NCBI GenBank assembly: GCA_949299335.1
Contig: CASGAD010000001.1
Location: 1 to 32,131 of the forward strand
Source: an uncultured bacterium
GTDB taxonomy: Bacteria > Bacillota_I > Bacilli_A > RFN20 > CAG-826
DNA length: 32,131 nucleotides
Reading direction: 5' to 3'
In this document: piece by piece, positions 15,123 through 22,947 of the stretch
Layout: each line of letters begins with the position of its first letter
Position numbering within the stretch: the stretch's first letter is position 1
Program-made: the position numbers and the translations under genes
Notes under the pieces: generated by a model
The model's input: the letters and a program-made list of their open reading frames with translations, nothing else
The model's database searches: none
What the model was told of the DNA's origin: nothing

Positions 15123-16886
15123 ATGAGTCCAGTAAATAGAATTTTTTATTATATTAAAAAAAGACAAATTTATGTAATTTCATCTTTGATTTGCGCCTTA
15201 ATTTATGTAATATCCATGGTTTTAATTCCTTTATTTAATGGAAAAATGGTTGATATCATTAAAAACTTAGTAGTAGGTGATACAACGAATGAAATTTATA
15301 AAGAGTTTATTTTCACTATTATAATTGACGTTATTTTAATTATATTAGTTTTAGTTTTTGAATTCATTTTTGAATATATTGTTAATGTCTTTGTAGAAGG
15401 CATTAATAAAGAAATAAGAAATAACTTATTCACTAAACTAAATAGTGTGAGTATTAAATTTATTGATTCACATGCTCATGGTGATTTAGTTTCTAGATGT
15501 GTTACGGATAGCGATAATGTAAATAACGCATTAATTAGTGGATTTAAGCAATTCTACCAAGGGCTAATCCAAATTATTGCAACCTTGGTTATTATGTTTA
15601 TTTTTAACTGGATTTTAGGAATTGTTGTAATCATTTTAACTCCTATTAGTTTCCTTATTTCCTATATAGTTGCTAAAAAGAGTAAAATTTACTTTAAAAA
15701 ACAGGCCAAAATTCAAGGAGATATGGGAGCAATTGCTCTTGAAGACTTTAATAACATAGATATTATTAAATCATTTAATTTTGAAGAAGAAGCTTTTAGT
15801 AAATATAAAGCGAGAAATGATGAACTATATGAGGCTGGAAGAAAATCACAATTTGTAAGTTCATTAACTAACCCTTCAACTAGATTAATTAATAATACAA
15901 CTTACGCTCTAGTAGGTATGATTGCTGCTTTACTTTGTGCCTTAAGCTTTAAAAGTGGAAATGTGATTCTTGGAGCTAGTTGCACGACTGGTACCATCCT
16001 TACATTTATTCAATATTCTAATCAATTTGCTAAACCATTTAATGAAATATCTTCTTGCTTGACTGAGATTCAAACTGGTCTTACTTCTTTAAAAAGAATT
16101 AATGATGTTTTGAATGAAGAAAACGATGTTGATGAAGGAACTTCATTAATAGATGAAAAAGTAAAAGGAATCTCATTTAAAAATGTTTACTTTAGTTATG
16201 AACCAAATCAAAGGTTAATTGAAGACTTTAGTTTAGATATTAAAGAAGGGCAAAAAGTTGCTATTGTTGGTCCAACTGGATGTGGTAAAACTACAATAAT
16301 TAACTTAATTTTGCGCTTTTATGACCAAAATAGTGGAGAAATTAAGTTTAATTCCGTTAATAATTTAGATATAAAGAAATCATCTTTAAGACATACATTT
16401 GGTATGGTTTTACAAGACACTTGGATCTTCCATGGAACAGTTTTAGAAAATATTAAATATGCTAAAAAAGACGCCACAATTGAAGAAGTAGAAAAAGCGG
16501 CTTCTAGAGCAAATGCACTTAATTTTATTAAGCACTTACCAAAAGGATTCGACACAGTGATTAGTGAAAATTCAGGTTTAAGTGTTGGTGAAAAACAATT
16601 GATTTGTATAGCTAGAGTTATGCTAGTTGAACCTAACATCATGATTTTGGATGAAGCAACTAGTAATATTGATACTAGAGCAGAAATGAAGATTTCAGAT
16701 GCGTTTAATAAAATGATGGAAAATAAGACTTCATTTGTTATTGCCCATAGATTATCAACAATTAGAAATTCAGATTTAATCATTGTTATGAATAAAGGAC
16801 ATATTATTGAAACTGGTAAACATGATGAATTGTTTGCTAAAAAAGGTTTTTATTACAATTTATATAATGCGCAATATTCAAAATAA
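15123..16886 (+). CDS. ABC exporter subunit with intact catalytic residues (heterodimer partner 2)
   Basis: Half-transporter of 587 residues, membrane domain (1-325) then ATPase. Walker A GPTGCGKT (383-390), Q-loop VLQDTWIFHGT, Walker B MILDEATSNID with the catalytic Glu511, and switch His542 (IAHRLSTI) are intact. The signature is LSVGE (486-490) instead of LSGGQ. In the expected sandwich its good Walker motifs would meet the partner's good FSGGQ, making one competent site, while its LSVGE meets the partner's degenerate half. This complementary asymmetry is strong evidence that the two genes encode one heterodimer. Ribosome binding site AGGAGA (15107-15112) lies in the end of the preceding gene. 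Confidence 0.92.
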   Translation: MSPVNRIFYYIKKRQIYVISSLICALIYVISMVLIPLFNGKMVDIIKNLVVGDTTNEIYKEFIFTIIIDVILIILVLVFEFIFEYIVNVFVEGINKEIRNNLFTKLNSVSIKFIDSHAHGDLVSRCVTDSDNVNNALISGFKQFYQGLIQIIATLVIMFIFNWILGIVVIILTPISFLISYIVAKKSKIYFKKQAKIQGDMGAIALEDFNNIDIIKSFNFEEEAFSKYKARNDELYEAGRKSQFVSSLTNPSTRLINNTTYALVGMIAALLCALSFKSGNVILGASCTTGTILTFIQYSNQFAKPFNEISSCLTEIQTGLTSLKRINDVLNEENDVDEGTSLIDEKVKGISFKNVYFSYEPNQRLIEDFSLDIKEGQKVAIVGPTGCGKTTIINLILRFYDQNSGEIKFNSVNNLDIKKSSLRHTFGMVLQDTWIFHGTVLENIKYAKKDATIEEVEKAASRANALNFIKHLPKGFDTVISENSGLSVGEKQLICIARVMLVEPNIMILDEATSNIDTRAEMKISDAFNKMMENKTSFVIAHRLSTIRNSDLIIVMNKGHIIETGKHDELFAKKGFYYNLYNAQYSK

Positions 16887-16914
16887 TATAAATTTATGTT
16901 AGGATTTAAAAGAT

Positions 16915-17826
16915 ATGGAAAGTGAATTAATCGCCACACTTAAAGCTATTGTTTATGGAATTGTTGAAGGTATAACCGAATGGTTACCTGTTTCTTCAAC
17001 AGGGCACCTTATTATTTTAGATAGTTTTTTTGGCACCTCTAAAATGTATGGAGCAGGATTTTGGGAATTCTTTCTTGTCGTAATTCAACTTGGAGCTATT
17101 TTGGCTGTTATTGTAGGATTTTTTAAAGATTTAAACCCAATAAACCCAAAATTATCATCTAAAGAACGAAATAATATACTGATTGTTTGGTTAAAAATTA
17201 TTATTGGTGTCATTCCTGCTGGAATTGTTGGGGTTATATTTGAATTACTTGATGTTACTGAAACACTTGATAATGTTTTAGTAGTCGCAACAACTCTTCT
17301 AGTTTATGGCATTTTATTCATTATTATTGAAACTTTAAGAAAAAGACACGAACAAAATGTATTATTATTACAAGATTTAAATTTTTATTCAAAAAACCAT
17401 AGATTATACAAATATGAAAGTACATTAGACCTAGATTATAGAATTGTTATAGCAATTGGTTTAGCTCAAATTTTAAGTTTAATTCCTGGAACTAGTAGAA
17501 GTGGCATTACTATATTAGCTGCTTTATTACTTGGCTGTTCTAGAACTTGCGCTTCTCAATTTAGTTTTTATTTATCAATTCCAATTATGTTAGGAGCTAG
17601 TATCATTAAATTTGTTTCATTCTTTAGAGATGGAATTAGTATGAACGTTAATGAAACAATTTATTTATCTGTAGGAATTATTTTTGCGTTTTTAACATCA
17701 ATTTTAATTATTAAATCCTTAATGAAATTTATTAGAAAACATACTTTCATCGGGTTTGGTTATTATCGAATAGTCCTATCAATTGTTTTATTTGCCTTAT
17801 TTAGTGCAAATCTGATTTCCTATTAA
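16915..17826 (+). CDS. uppP: Undecaprenyl-diphosphatase
   Basis: Integral membrane phosphatase (BacA family) that recycles the C55 carrier lipid and can confer bacitracin tolerance. The 303-residue protein has the two family motifs, EGITEWLPVSSTGHL (19-33) and PGTSRSG (about 189-195), and about eight hydrophobic segments. It follows the ABC pair by 28 bases with an AGGA element upstream, so the three genes probably form one transcript. Together with uppS it shows that the undecaprenyl cycle operates. Whether the exporter acts in the same envelope process is only suggested by proximity. Confidence 0.95.
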   Translation: MESELIATLKAIVYGIVEGITEWLPVSSTGHLIILDSFFGTSKMYGAGFWEFFLVVIQLGAILAVIVGFFKDLNPINPKLSSKERNNILIVWLKIIIGVIPAGIVGVIFELLDVTETLDNVLVVATTLLVYGILFIIIETLRKRHEQNVLLLQDLNFYSKNHRLYKYESTLDLDYRIVIAIGLAQILSLIPGTSRSGITILAALLLGCSRTCASQFSFYLSIPIMLGASIIKFVSFFRDGISMNVNETIYLSVGIIFAFLTSILIIKSLMKFIRKHTFIGFGYYRIVLSIVLFALFSANLISY

Positions 17827-17840
17827 TCAACTAAGTTTAT

Positions 17841-17866
17841 AAGCCTTCTTAAATTGAGGGCTTTTT
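17841..17866 (+). terminator. Rho-independent terminator after uppP
   Basis: AAGCCTTC (17841-17848) pairs with GAGGGCTT (17856-17863) with one G-U pair, followed by a T-run. Confidence 0.85.
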
Positions 17867-17984
17867 ATTTATCCAAAAAGAAAAGTATTTAAGATACTAT
17901 TTTTAAATTCAAGTAGAAACACGAAATCATAAAGTGTAAAATATTCATGTTTATATTATGGAAAAGAGAAAAGAAGAGAAGTAA

Positions 17985-20327
17985 ATGAAAAAAGTATTTG
18001 AATTAGAATTTTATGGAAAAAAGCTTGTTGTTGAAACAGGCGAAATTGCAAAACAAGCAGATGGTGCTGTTTTTACAAGATTTAATGATACTGTTGTTTT
18101 ATCAACAGTTTGTTGTTCTGATGAACCTAAAGAAGGCGATTTCTTCCCATTAACTGTTGGTTACGAAGAAAAGCAATATGCTCTTGGAAGAATTCCTGGA
18201 GGATTCTTAAGAAGAGAAGGTAGAGCTAGTGAGCATGCTACTTTAACAGCTAGACTCATTGATAGACCTATTAGACCAATGTTCTCTGATGGATTTAGAA
18301 ACGAAGTTCAAATTGTTAATGAAGTAATGAGTGTCGACTTAGATGCAACTCCAGAAATGACTGCAATGTTTGGCTCTTCACTTGCTTTATGCATTAGTGA
18401 TATACCTTTTGATGGACCAATTGCAGGAGTTTATGTTGGAAGAGTAGATGGTAAACTTATTATTAACCCAACCGTTGAAGAAAGAGAAAAAAGTGATTTA
18501 AATCTCGCTGTTGCTGGAACAAAAGAAGCTATCAACATGGTTGAAGCTGGTGCTAACGAATTAAGCGAAGATGAAATGCTTGATGCCATCATGTTTGGTC
18601 ATGAAGCAATCAAAAAGTTATGTGAATTTGAGATTTCAATTCAAAAGGAAATCGGCAAAGCTAAAAGAGAAGTTAGCTTATATGCTCCAGACCCAGAAAT
18701 AAAAAAAGATATTTATAACCGAATTGGTGAAAAAATGGTCAAAGCAATTTCTATTTTTGATAAATTAGAAAGACAAAATGCAATTGACGCTCTTAAAAAA
18801 GAGATTATTGATGATTATGATTCTAGAGAATACCAAAACGATAAAGATCATCGTTTAAGCATGTTAATGGTTAATGATATTCTTGAAAACATGGTCGCTA
18901 ATGAAGTTAGAAGATTAATTACAGAAGAAAAAATTAGACCTGATGGAAGAAAAGTTGATGAAATTCGTCCATTAGATGCTCAAGTTGATTTATTACCACG
19001 TACACATGGTAGTGCAATGTTTACTCGTGGACAAACTCAAGTTATTTCAACTTGTACACTTGGTATAAAAGATGATGAACAAATTTTAGAAAGTTTATCA
19101 CCAGAAGATACAAAACGCTGGATGCACCATTATAATTTCCCACCATTCTCGGTTGGCGAAATTGGAAAAATGGGTACTCCTGGTAGAAGAGAAATCGGAC
19201 ATGGTGCTTTAGGTGAAAGAGCTTTAAGTTATGTCTTACCATCATTTGAAGAATTTCCATATACAATTCGTTGTGTTGCTGAAGTTTGTGAATCAAATGG
19301 TAGTTCATCTCAAGCAAGTATTTGCGCTTCATGTATGGCATTAATGTCAGCTGGTGTACCAATTAAAAGAATGGTAAGTGGTATCGCTATGGGATTAATT
19401 ACAAGTGGACCACTTGATGGAAAACATCCATATACAATCTTAACTGATATTCAAGGACTAGAAGATCACTTTGGTGATATGGACTTCAAAGTTGCAGGTA
19501 CCGAAGTTGGTGTTACAGCTCTTCAAATGGATATCAAAATTAAAGGTGTTACAAGAGAAATTTTACATGATGCTTTAATGCAAGCTCATGGTGCTAGAGC
19601 AAAAATTAGAGAAGTAATGTCTCAAGCGATTGGTGAACCAAGAAAACAATTATCTAAATATGCTCCTAAATTTGAAACATTCTATATTGATAAAGACAAG
19701 ATTAAGGATGTTATCGGAACTGGCGGAAAAGTTATTAACGATATTATTGAAAAATGTAACAACGTTAAGATTGACATTGAGGATGATGGAAAAGTTACTA
19801 TTTATCACACAGATTTAGATTCAATCTTGAAAGCAAAAGGAATTATTAGTGATATTGTTAAAGAATTTAATATTGGCGAAGAATACGAAGGTGAAGTCAC
19901 TAGGGTAGAAGATTATGGAGTATTTGTAAGACTTTGTGGAGATAAAGAAGGTTTATGTCATGTCTCTAGCTTACAATGGACATATTTAAAAGATGCTCAT
20001 GATTTTGCAAAAGTTGGTGATGTTCTTAAAGTAAAAGTTATTGGTATTGATGATCATGGTAAAATCAAACTTTCACATAAAGAATATGAGAAAAAACCTG
20101 AAAACTACGATGAAAGACCTGCAAAGAAAGATTTCAAAAAAGATCAAAAAAGAGACTACAAAAAGCCAAACACAAATTCAAATCCTGAGTCAAAAGCAGT
20201 AGCTCAAATGAAAGAAGAAGGATTTAAGGAATATAAAAAGAGCGAAGAAATTAAACCTAAAGAAGTAGTTAACGAACCAAAAGAAGAAGAAAATAAAGGA
20301 TTCTTTGGCTTATTTAAAAAGAAATAA
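17985..20327 (+). CDS. pnp: Polyribonucleotide nucleotidyltransferase (PNPase)
   Basis: 3'-5' phosphorolytic exoribonuclease, trimeric. The 780-residue protein contains two RNase PH-like domains, the second with GTEVGVTALQMDIKIKGV carrying the catalytic aspartate, then KH (about 562-620, VIGTGGKVI) and S1 (about 625-700, EGEVTRVEDYGVFVRL). Beyond the S1 domain is a Lys-rich tail of about 80 residues ending in FFGLFKKK, not part of the conserved core. The 118-base upstream region has a weak hairpin (17884-17898) and a purine-rich GAAGAGAAG ribosome binding site. It heads an RNA-decay cluster with yfcE and an RNase J-like gene. Confidence 0.97.
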   Translation: MKKVFELEFYGKKLVVETGEIAKQADGAVFTRFNDTVVLSTVCCSDEPKEGDFFPLTVGYEEKQYALGRIPGGFLRREGRASEHATLTARLIDRPIRPMFSDGFRNEVQIVNEVMSVDLDATPEMTAMFGSSLALCISDIPFDGPIAGVYVGRVDGKLIINPTVEEREKSDLNLAVAGTKEAINMVEAGANELSEDEMLDAIMFGHEAIKKLCEFEISIQKEIGKAKREVSLYAPDPEIKKDIYNRIGEKMVKAISIFDKLERQNAIDALKKEIIDDYDSREYQNDKDHRLSMLMVNDILENMVANEVRRLITEEKIRPDGRKVDEIRPLDAQVDLLPRTHGSAMFTRGQTQVISTCTLGIKDDEQILESLSPEDTKRWMHHYNFPPFSVGEIGKMGTPGRREIGHGALGERALSYVLPSFEEFPYTIRCVAEVCESNGSSSQASICASCMALMSAGVPIKRMVSGIAMGLITSGPLDGKHPYTILTDIQGLEDHFGDMDFKVAGTEVGVTALQMDIKIKGVTREILHDALMQAHGARAKIREVMSQAIGEPRKQLSKYAPKFETFYIDKDKIKDVIGTGGKVINDIIEKCNNVKIDIEDDGKVTIYHTDLDSILKAKGIISDIVKEFNIGEEYEGEVTRVEDYGVFVRLCGDKEGLCHVSSLQWTYLKDAHDFAKVGDVLKVKVIGIDDHGKIKLSHKEYEKKPENYDERPAKKDFKKDQKRDYKKPNTNSNPESKAVAQMKEEGFKEYKKSEEIKPKEVVNEPKEEENKGFFGLFKKK

Positions 20328-20328
20328 G

Positions 20329-20877
20329 ATGAAAATATTAATTGCAAGTGATATTCATGGATCTAGAGAAGCTAGTGAAAAATTAGCTTCTTTAGATTCT
20401 TTTTATAATTTTTCACGAATTATTCTTCTAGGCGATATAAATTATAGTGGAGCTAGAAATATACCCCCACATGATTATTACCCTATTGATGTTTGTAAAA
20501 ATTTATTAGGTTTAAAAAATAAGTTAACTATTATTAGAGGTAATTGCGATTCAAGAGTTGATGAATTTGTTTTAGGCATTAAGTTTAGCGATTTATTAAA
20601 AGAAACCATCAACGGACATAATTTTATTATGACCCATGGTGATTTATATAACGAAAACGATTTTACTTACCATAATAACGATGTTTATTTATATGGTCAT
20701 ACCCATGTGTATAAATTAGAAAAACACGATAATCACTATTTTATTAATCCAGGAAGCACAACTTTGCCTAAAGAAAACACCAAAAAATCATATATGATTT
20801 ATGATTTAGAAAAAGATTGTATAACTTTATATTCTTTAGAAGACGATAGCGTTATTAAAACTCTTGAACTTCACTAA
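20329..20877 (+). CDS. yfcE: YfcE/MJ0936-type metallophosphodiesterase
   Basis: Calcineurin-like phosphoesterase of 182 residues, matching the length of E. coli YfcE. Metal-site motifs are all present: SDIHGS (Asp8, His10), LLGDINYSG (Asp36), RGNCDSRVDE (Asn72), THGD (His103) and YGHTH (His124, His126), ending in NPGSTTLPKE. I start it at the ATG two bases after the pnp stop; starting 24 bases earlier would lie inside pnp and add nothing conserved. No strong ribosome binding site is seen, so translation is probably coupled to pnp. Family members hydrolyse phosphodiesters of unknown physiological substrate. Confidence 0.9.
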   Translation: MKILIASDIHGSREASEKLASLDSFYNFSRIILLGDINYSGARNIPPHDYYPIDVCKNLLGLKNKLTIIRGNCDSRVDEFVLGIKFSDLLKETINGHNFIMTHGDLYNENDFTYHNNDVYLYGHTHVYKLEKHDNHYFINPGSTTLPKENTKKSYMIYDLEKDCITLYSLEDDSVIKTLELH

Positions 20878-20911
20878 TTTTTTTATAATAATAAAGCAAA
20901 AGGAAACATAT

Positions 20912-22630
20912 ATGAATGATAAGATAAAAGTATTAGCATTAGGTGGTCTTGATGAAGAAGGAAAAGACCTTTATGTAATTGAAGTTAATGATAACATTTT
21001 TGTTATTGGAGGAGGGTATAAGTATCCAACAAAAGCCACTCCAGGCATTGACTTTATCATTTCAAATTACGATTACTTAAAAAATAATAAAGAAAAAGTT
21101 AAAGGATATATTATTCCTAAAGGTAAAAAGAATATTTTTGGTGCAATTCCTTACATGATTAAGGATGTTCCAGCTCCAATTTATTGTACAGAGTTAACTG
21201 CTTTATACTTAAGAAGATTTACTAAAGCAAGACAAATTGATTATGAGTATGATTTTAGAAAAATAGAATTGCCATGTAAAATCAATATCGGTAATGTTAT
21301 TTTTGATTTCTTCTCAACATGTTCTTCAACTCCATCAACATTTGGTTTTTCAATAAGAACTCCACTTGGAAATATCGTATATAGTGGTGACTTTATTGTT
21401 GAATATGGAAATGATGATTTCTTTAAACTTGATTTAAACTCTTTAGGTAAAATTGCTGAGTATCCAACTTTGCTTTTATTAAGCGAATCTATTAATGCTA
21501 CTAAAATGGGTTATTGTTCCCCATCTCATAAACTTTTACCATTTTTAACTCAAGTCTTTAAAAAAGAGACTGGTAGAATCTTTATGGCCTTACATTCTAA
21601 TAACCTTTATCATATCAATGAAACTATAAAAGCTTGTGTTGAATTTAATAAGAAAATTATATTCTATGATGACACAACACGTGAAATTATAGGACTTAAA
21701 AAATATTGGACAAATTATAACTTTAATCCAAAAAATATCGTTCCAGTCGAAGATATTTTGCGTTATAAGGACGATGATTTAGTCATTATGATTAGCGATG
21801 AAGGCGAAAAAATTTATGAAAAGATTTCTTTACTAGCTAATCACGAAAATGATGAAAAACAAGTTCGTGTTGGTCAAAATGATACATTTATTATGGCTTG
21901 TCCACCAAGTGATAATAATGAAGTTATTGCAACATCAACTATTGATGAAATTTATAAATCTGGATGTCATGTTAGATATTTAACAAGCAAAAATTTAGTT
22001 AAAATGCATGCTTATGAAGAAGATTTAAAGATGCTTCTTTCACTTTTAAAGCCTAAATATTATTTTCCAATTGAAGGGTATTATGTAAATTTACTTGCTA
22101 ATGCTAAATTAGCTTTTGAAATGAGAATTGGTTTAACTCACAACAACATTTTCTTATTAGACAATGGTCAACCATTAGAAATTACTGCTAATGGAGCTTC
22201 TGTAGATTTCTATAATAAAGAAAACATTAATGTTGGTGATATTATGATTGATGGAAGTGGAGTTGGCGATGTTGTCAATGAAATTATTAATGATAGAACA
22301 AGATTGAGTGAAGATGGTGTCGCCGTTTTTGGCGTAGCAGTAAGCAAATCGACTAGGGAAATTATTGCTGGACCAGATGTCCAAATGCGTGGATTCTTGT
22401 TCTTAAAAGATAAAGAAGCAGATATCATGCTAAAAGAAATGACTAAAATGTTCTTAGATGCTGTAAATAAATGGCTTAAAGAAACTAAAACATTCGACAA
22501 TAAGAAATTAGAAGATCAAATAACAGCAACTATTAGCAAATATTTATTAAGAAATTCTAATCGTAACCCAGTTGTTAAGCCTAATGTAATGATAATTGAT
22601 GATTCTTTAAATAGTTCTAAAGCAGTATAA
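20912..22630 (+). CDS. RNase J2-like protein lacking most catalytic metal ligands
   Basis: 572 residues with the RNase J layout: beta-lactamase domain, inserted beta-CASP domain (about 195-350), linker, and the C-terminal domain with RLSEDGVAVFGVAV and GPDVQMRGF. The metal motif HGHEDH of active RNase J aligns to KGKKNI (70-75), so all four ligands are replaced; the later NHSIP motif is CSSTP (137-141) and PVHGEY is PIEGYY. Asp160 of SGDF and one histidine in MHAYEED remain. It should therefore be inactive as a nuclease. The gene lies between pnp and ftsK, where Bacillus has rnjB, so it is probably a J2-type partner of an active RNase J encoded elsewhere. The ATG at 20912 is chosen for the AAAAGGAAAC ribosome binding site; an upstream in-frame start at 20864 would overlap yfcE. 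Confidence 0.88.
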   Translation: MNDKIKVLALGGLDEEGKDLYVIEVNDNIFVIGGGYKYPTKATPGIDFIISNYDYLKNNKEKVKGYIIPKGKKNIFGAIPYMIKDVPAPIYCTELTALYLRRFTKARQIDYEYDFRKIELPCKINIGNVIFDFFSTCSSTPSTFGFSIRTPLGNIVYSGDFIVEYGNDDFFKLDLNSLGKIAEYPTLLLLSESINATKMGYCSPSHKLLPFLTQVFKKETGRIFMALHSNNLYHINETIKACVEFNKKIIFYDDTTREIIGLKKYWTNYNFNPKNIVPVEDILRYKDDDLVIMISDEGEKIYEKISLLANHENDEKQVRVGQNDTFIMACPPSDNNEVIATSTIDEIYKSGCHVRYLTSKNLVKMHAYEEDLKMLLSLLKPKYYFPIEGYYVNLLANAKLAFEMRIGLTHNNIFLLDNGQPLEITANGASVDFYNKENINVGDIMIDGSGVGDVVNEIINDRTRLSEDGVAVFGVAVSKSTREIIAGPDVQMRGFLFLKDKEADIMLKEMTKMFLDAVNKWLKETKTFDNKKLEDQITATISKYLLRNSNRNPVVKPNVMIIDDSLNSSKAV

Positions 22631-22658
22631 AGTAATAAAGTTAATTGTTCGATAATTT

Positions 22659-22690
22659 AAGGTCATCACGCAAATAGTGATGGCCTTTTT
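22659..22690 (+). terminator. Rho-independent terminator after the RNase J-like gene
   Basis: AAGGTCATCAC (22659-22669) pairs with GTGATGGCCTT (22677-22687) with one G-U pair, followed by T residues. Confidence 0.92.
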
Positions 22691-22796
22691 ACTAATTTTA
22701 ATAAACGCTAAATGTTTTTTAATGTAATGCCCTAAAATTATTTAAAGAAATTTAATGACCCTAAAAAGTTTAAAGATTTTCAAAATAATGTTGATT

Positions 22797-22826
22797 AAAA
22801 AAGCCCGCTACTAAGGTGCTTTTTTA
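22797..22826. terminator. Second terminator-like inverted repeat upstream of ftsK
   Basis: AAAAAAGC (22797-22804) pairs with GCTTTTTT (22818-22825), with two further C-G pairs inside across a one-base bulge. A-run on one side and T-run on the other make it functional in either direction. Confidence 0.6.
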
Positions 22827-22933
22827 ATTTATTTAGAAATTTTAAGTAAAAAAAGCCTCAAAAGTTGACTAAATTGATTAAAAATTATTTATTTTAATAA
22901 ATAAATAAACTATTTTTTTAATGGTTATTTGAT

Positions 22934-22939
22934 TATAAT
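22934..22939 (+). promoter_or_regulatory. ftsK -10 box eight bases before the ATG
   Basis: Perfect TATAAT ending eight bases before the start codon, with no recognisable -35 and no ribosome binding site. Predicts a leader of zero to two bases. Confidence 0.55.
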
Positions 22940-22947
22940 AATTTTGT

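Larger units (their letters stand above)
22631..22947. other. Non-coding interval between rnj-like gene and ftsK
   Basis: 317 bases without a credible gene. It holds the two terminators listed separately, an AT-rich stretch with no evident structure (about 22691-22796), a run of TAAATAAATAAA-type sequence (about 22895-22910), and the ftsK -10 box. No tRNA or recognised RNA element was seen. Confidence 0.7.

Noticed and set aside
16319-16783. A 154-codon open frame on the minus strand inside the second ABC gene
   Set aside because: It is antisense to the conserved ATPase domain and shows no start signal or recognisable protein feature.
20864-20911. Upstream in-frame start for the RNase J-like gene
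   Set aside because: The extra 16 residues overlap the end of yfcE, and the ATG at 20912 has a good ribosome binding site.
20912-22630. Reading the RNase J-like gene as a pseudogene
   Set aside because: The frame is intact over 572 codons, the C-terminal domain is well conserved and the start has a ribosome binding site; only catalytic residues are changed, which fits a maintained non-catalytic protein better.
22691-22947. Small RNA or small gene between the tandem terminators before ftsK
   Set aside because: No start codon with a ribosome binding site, no promoter of quality before the second terminator, and the sequence is featureless AT-rich DNA.
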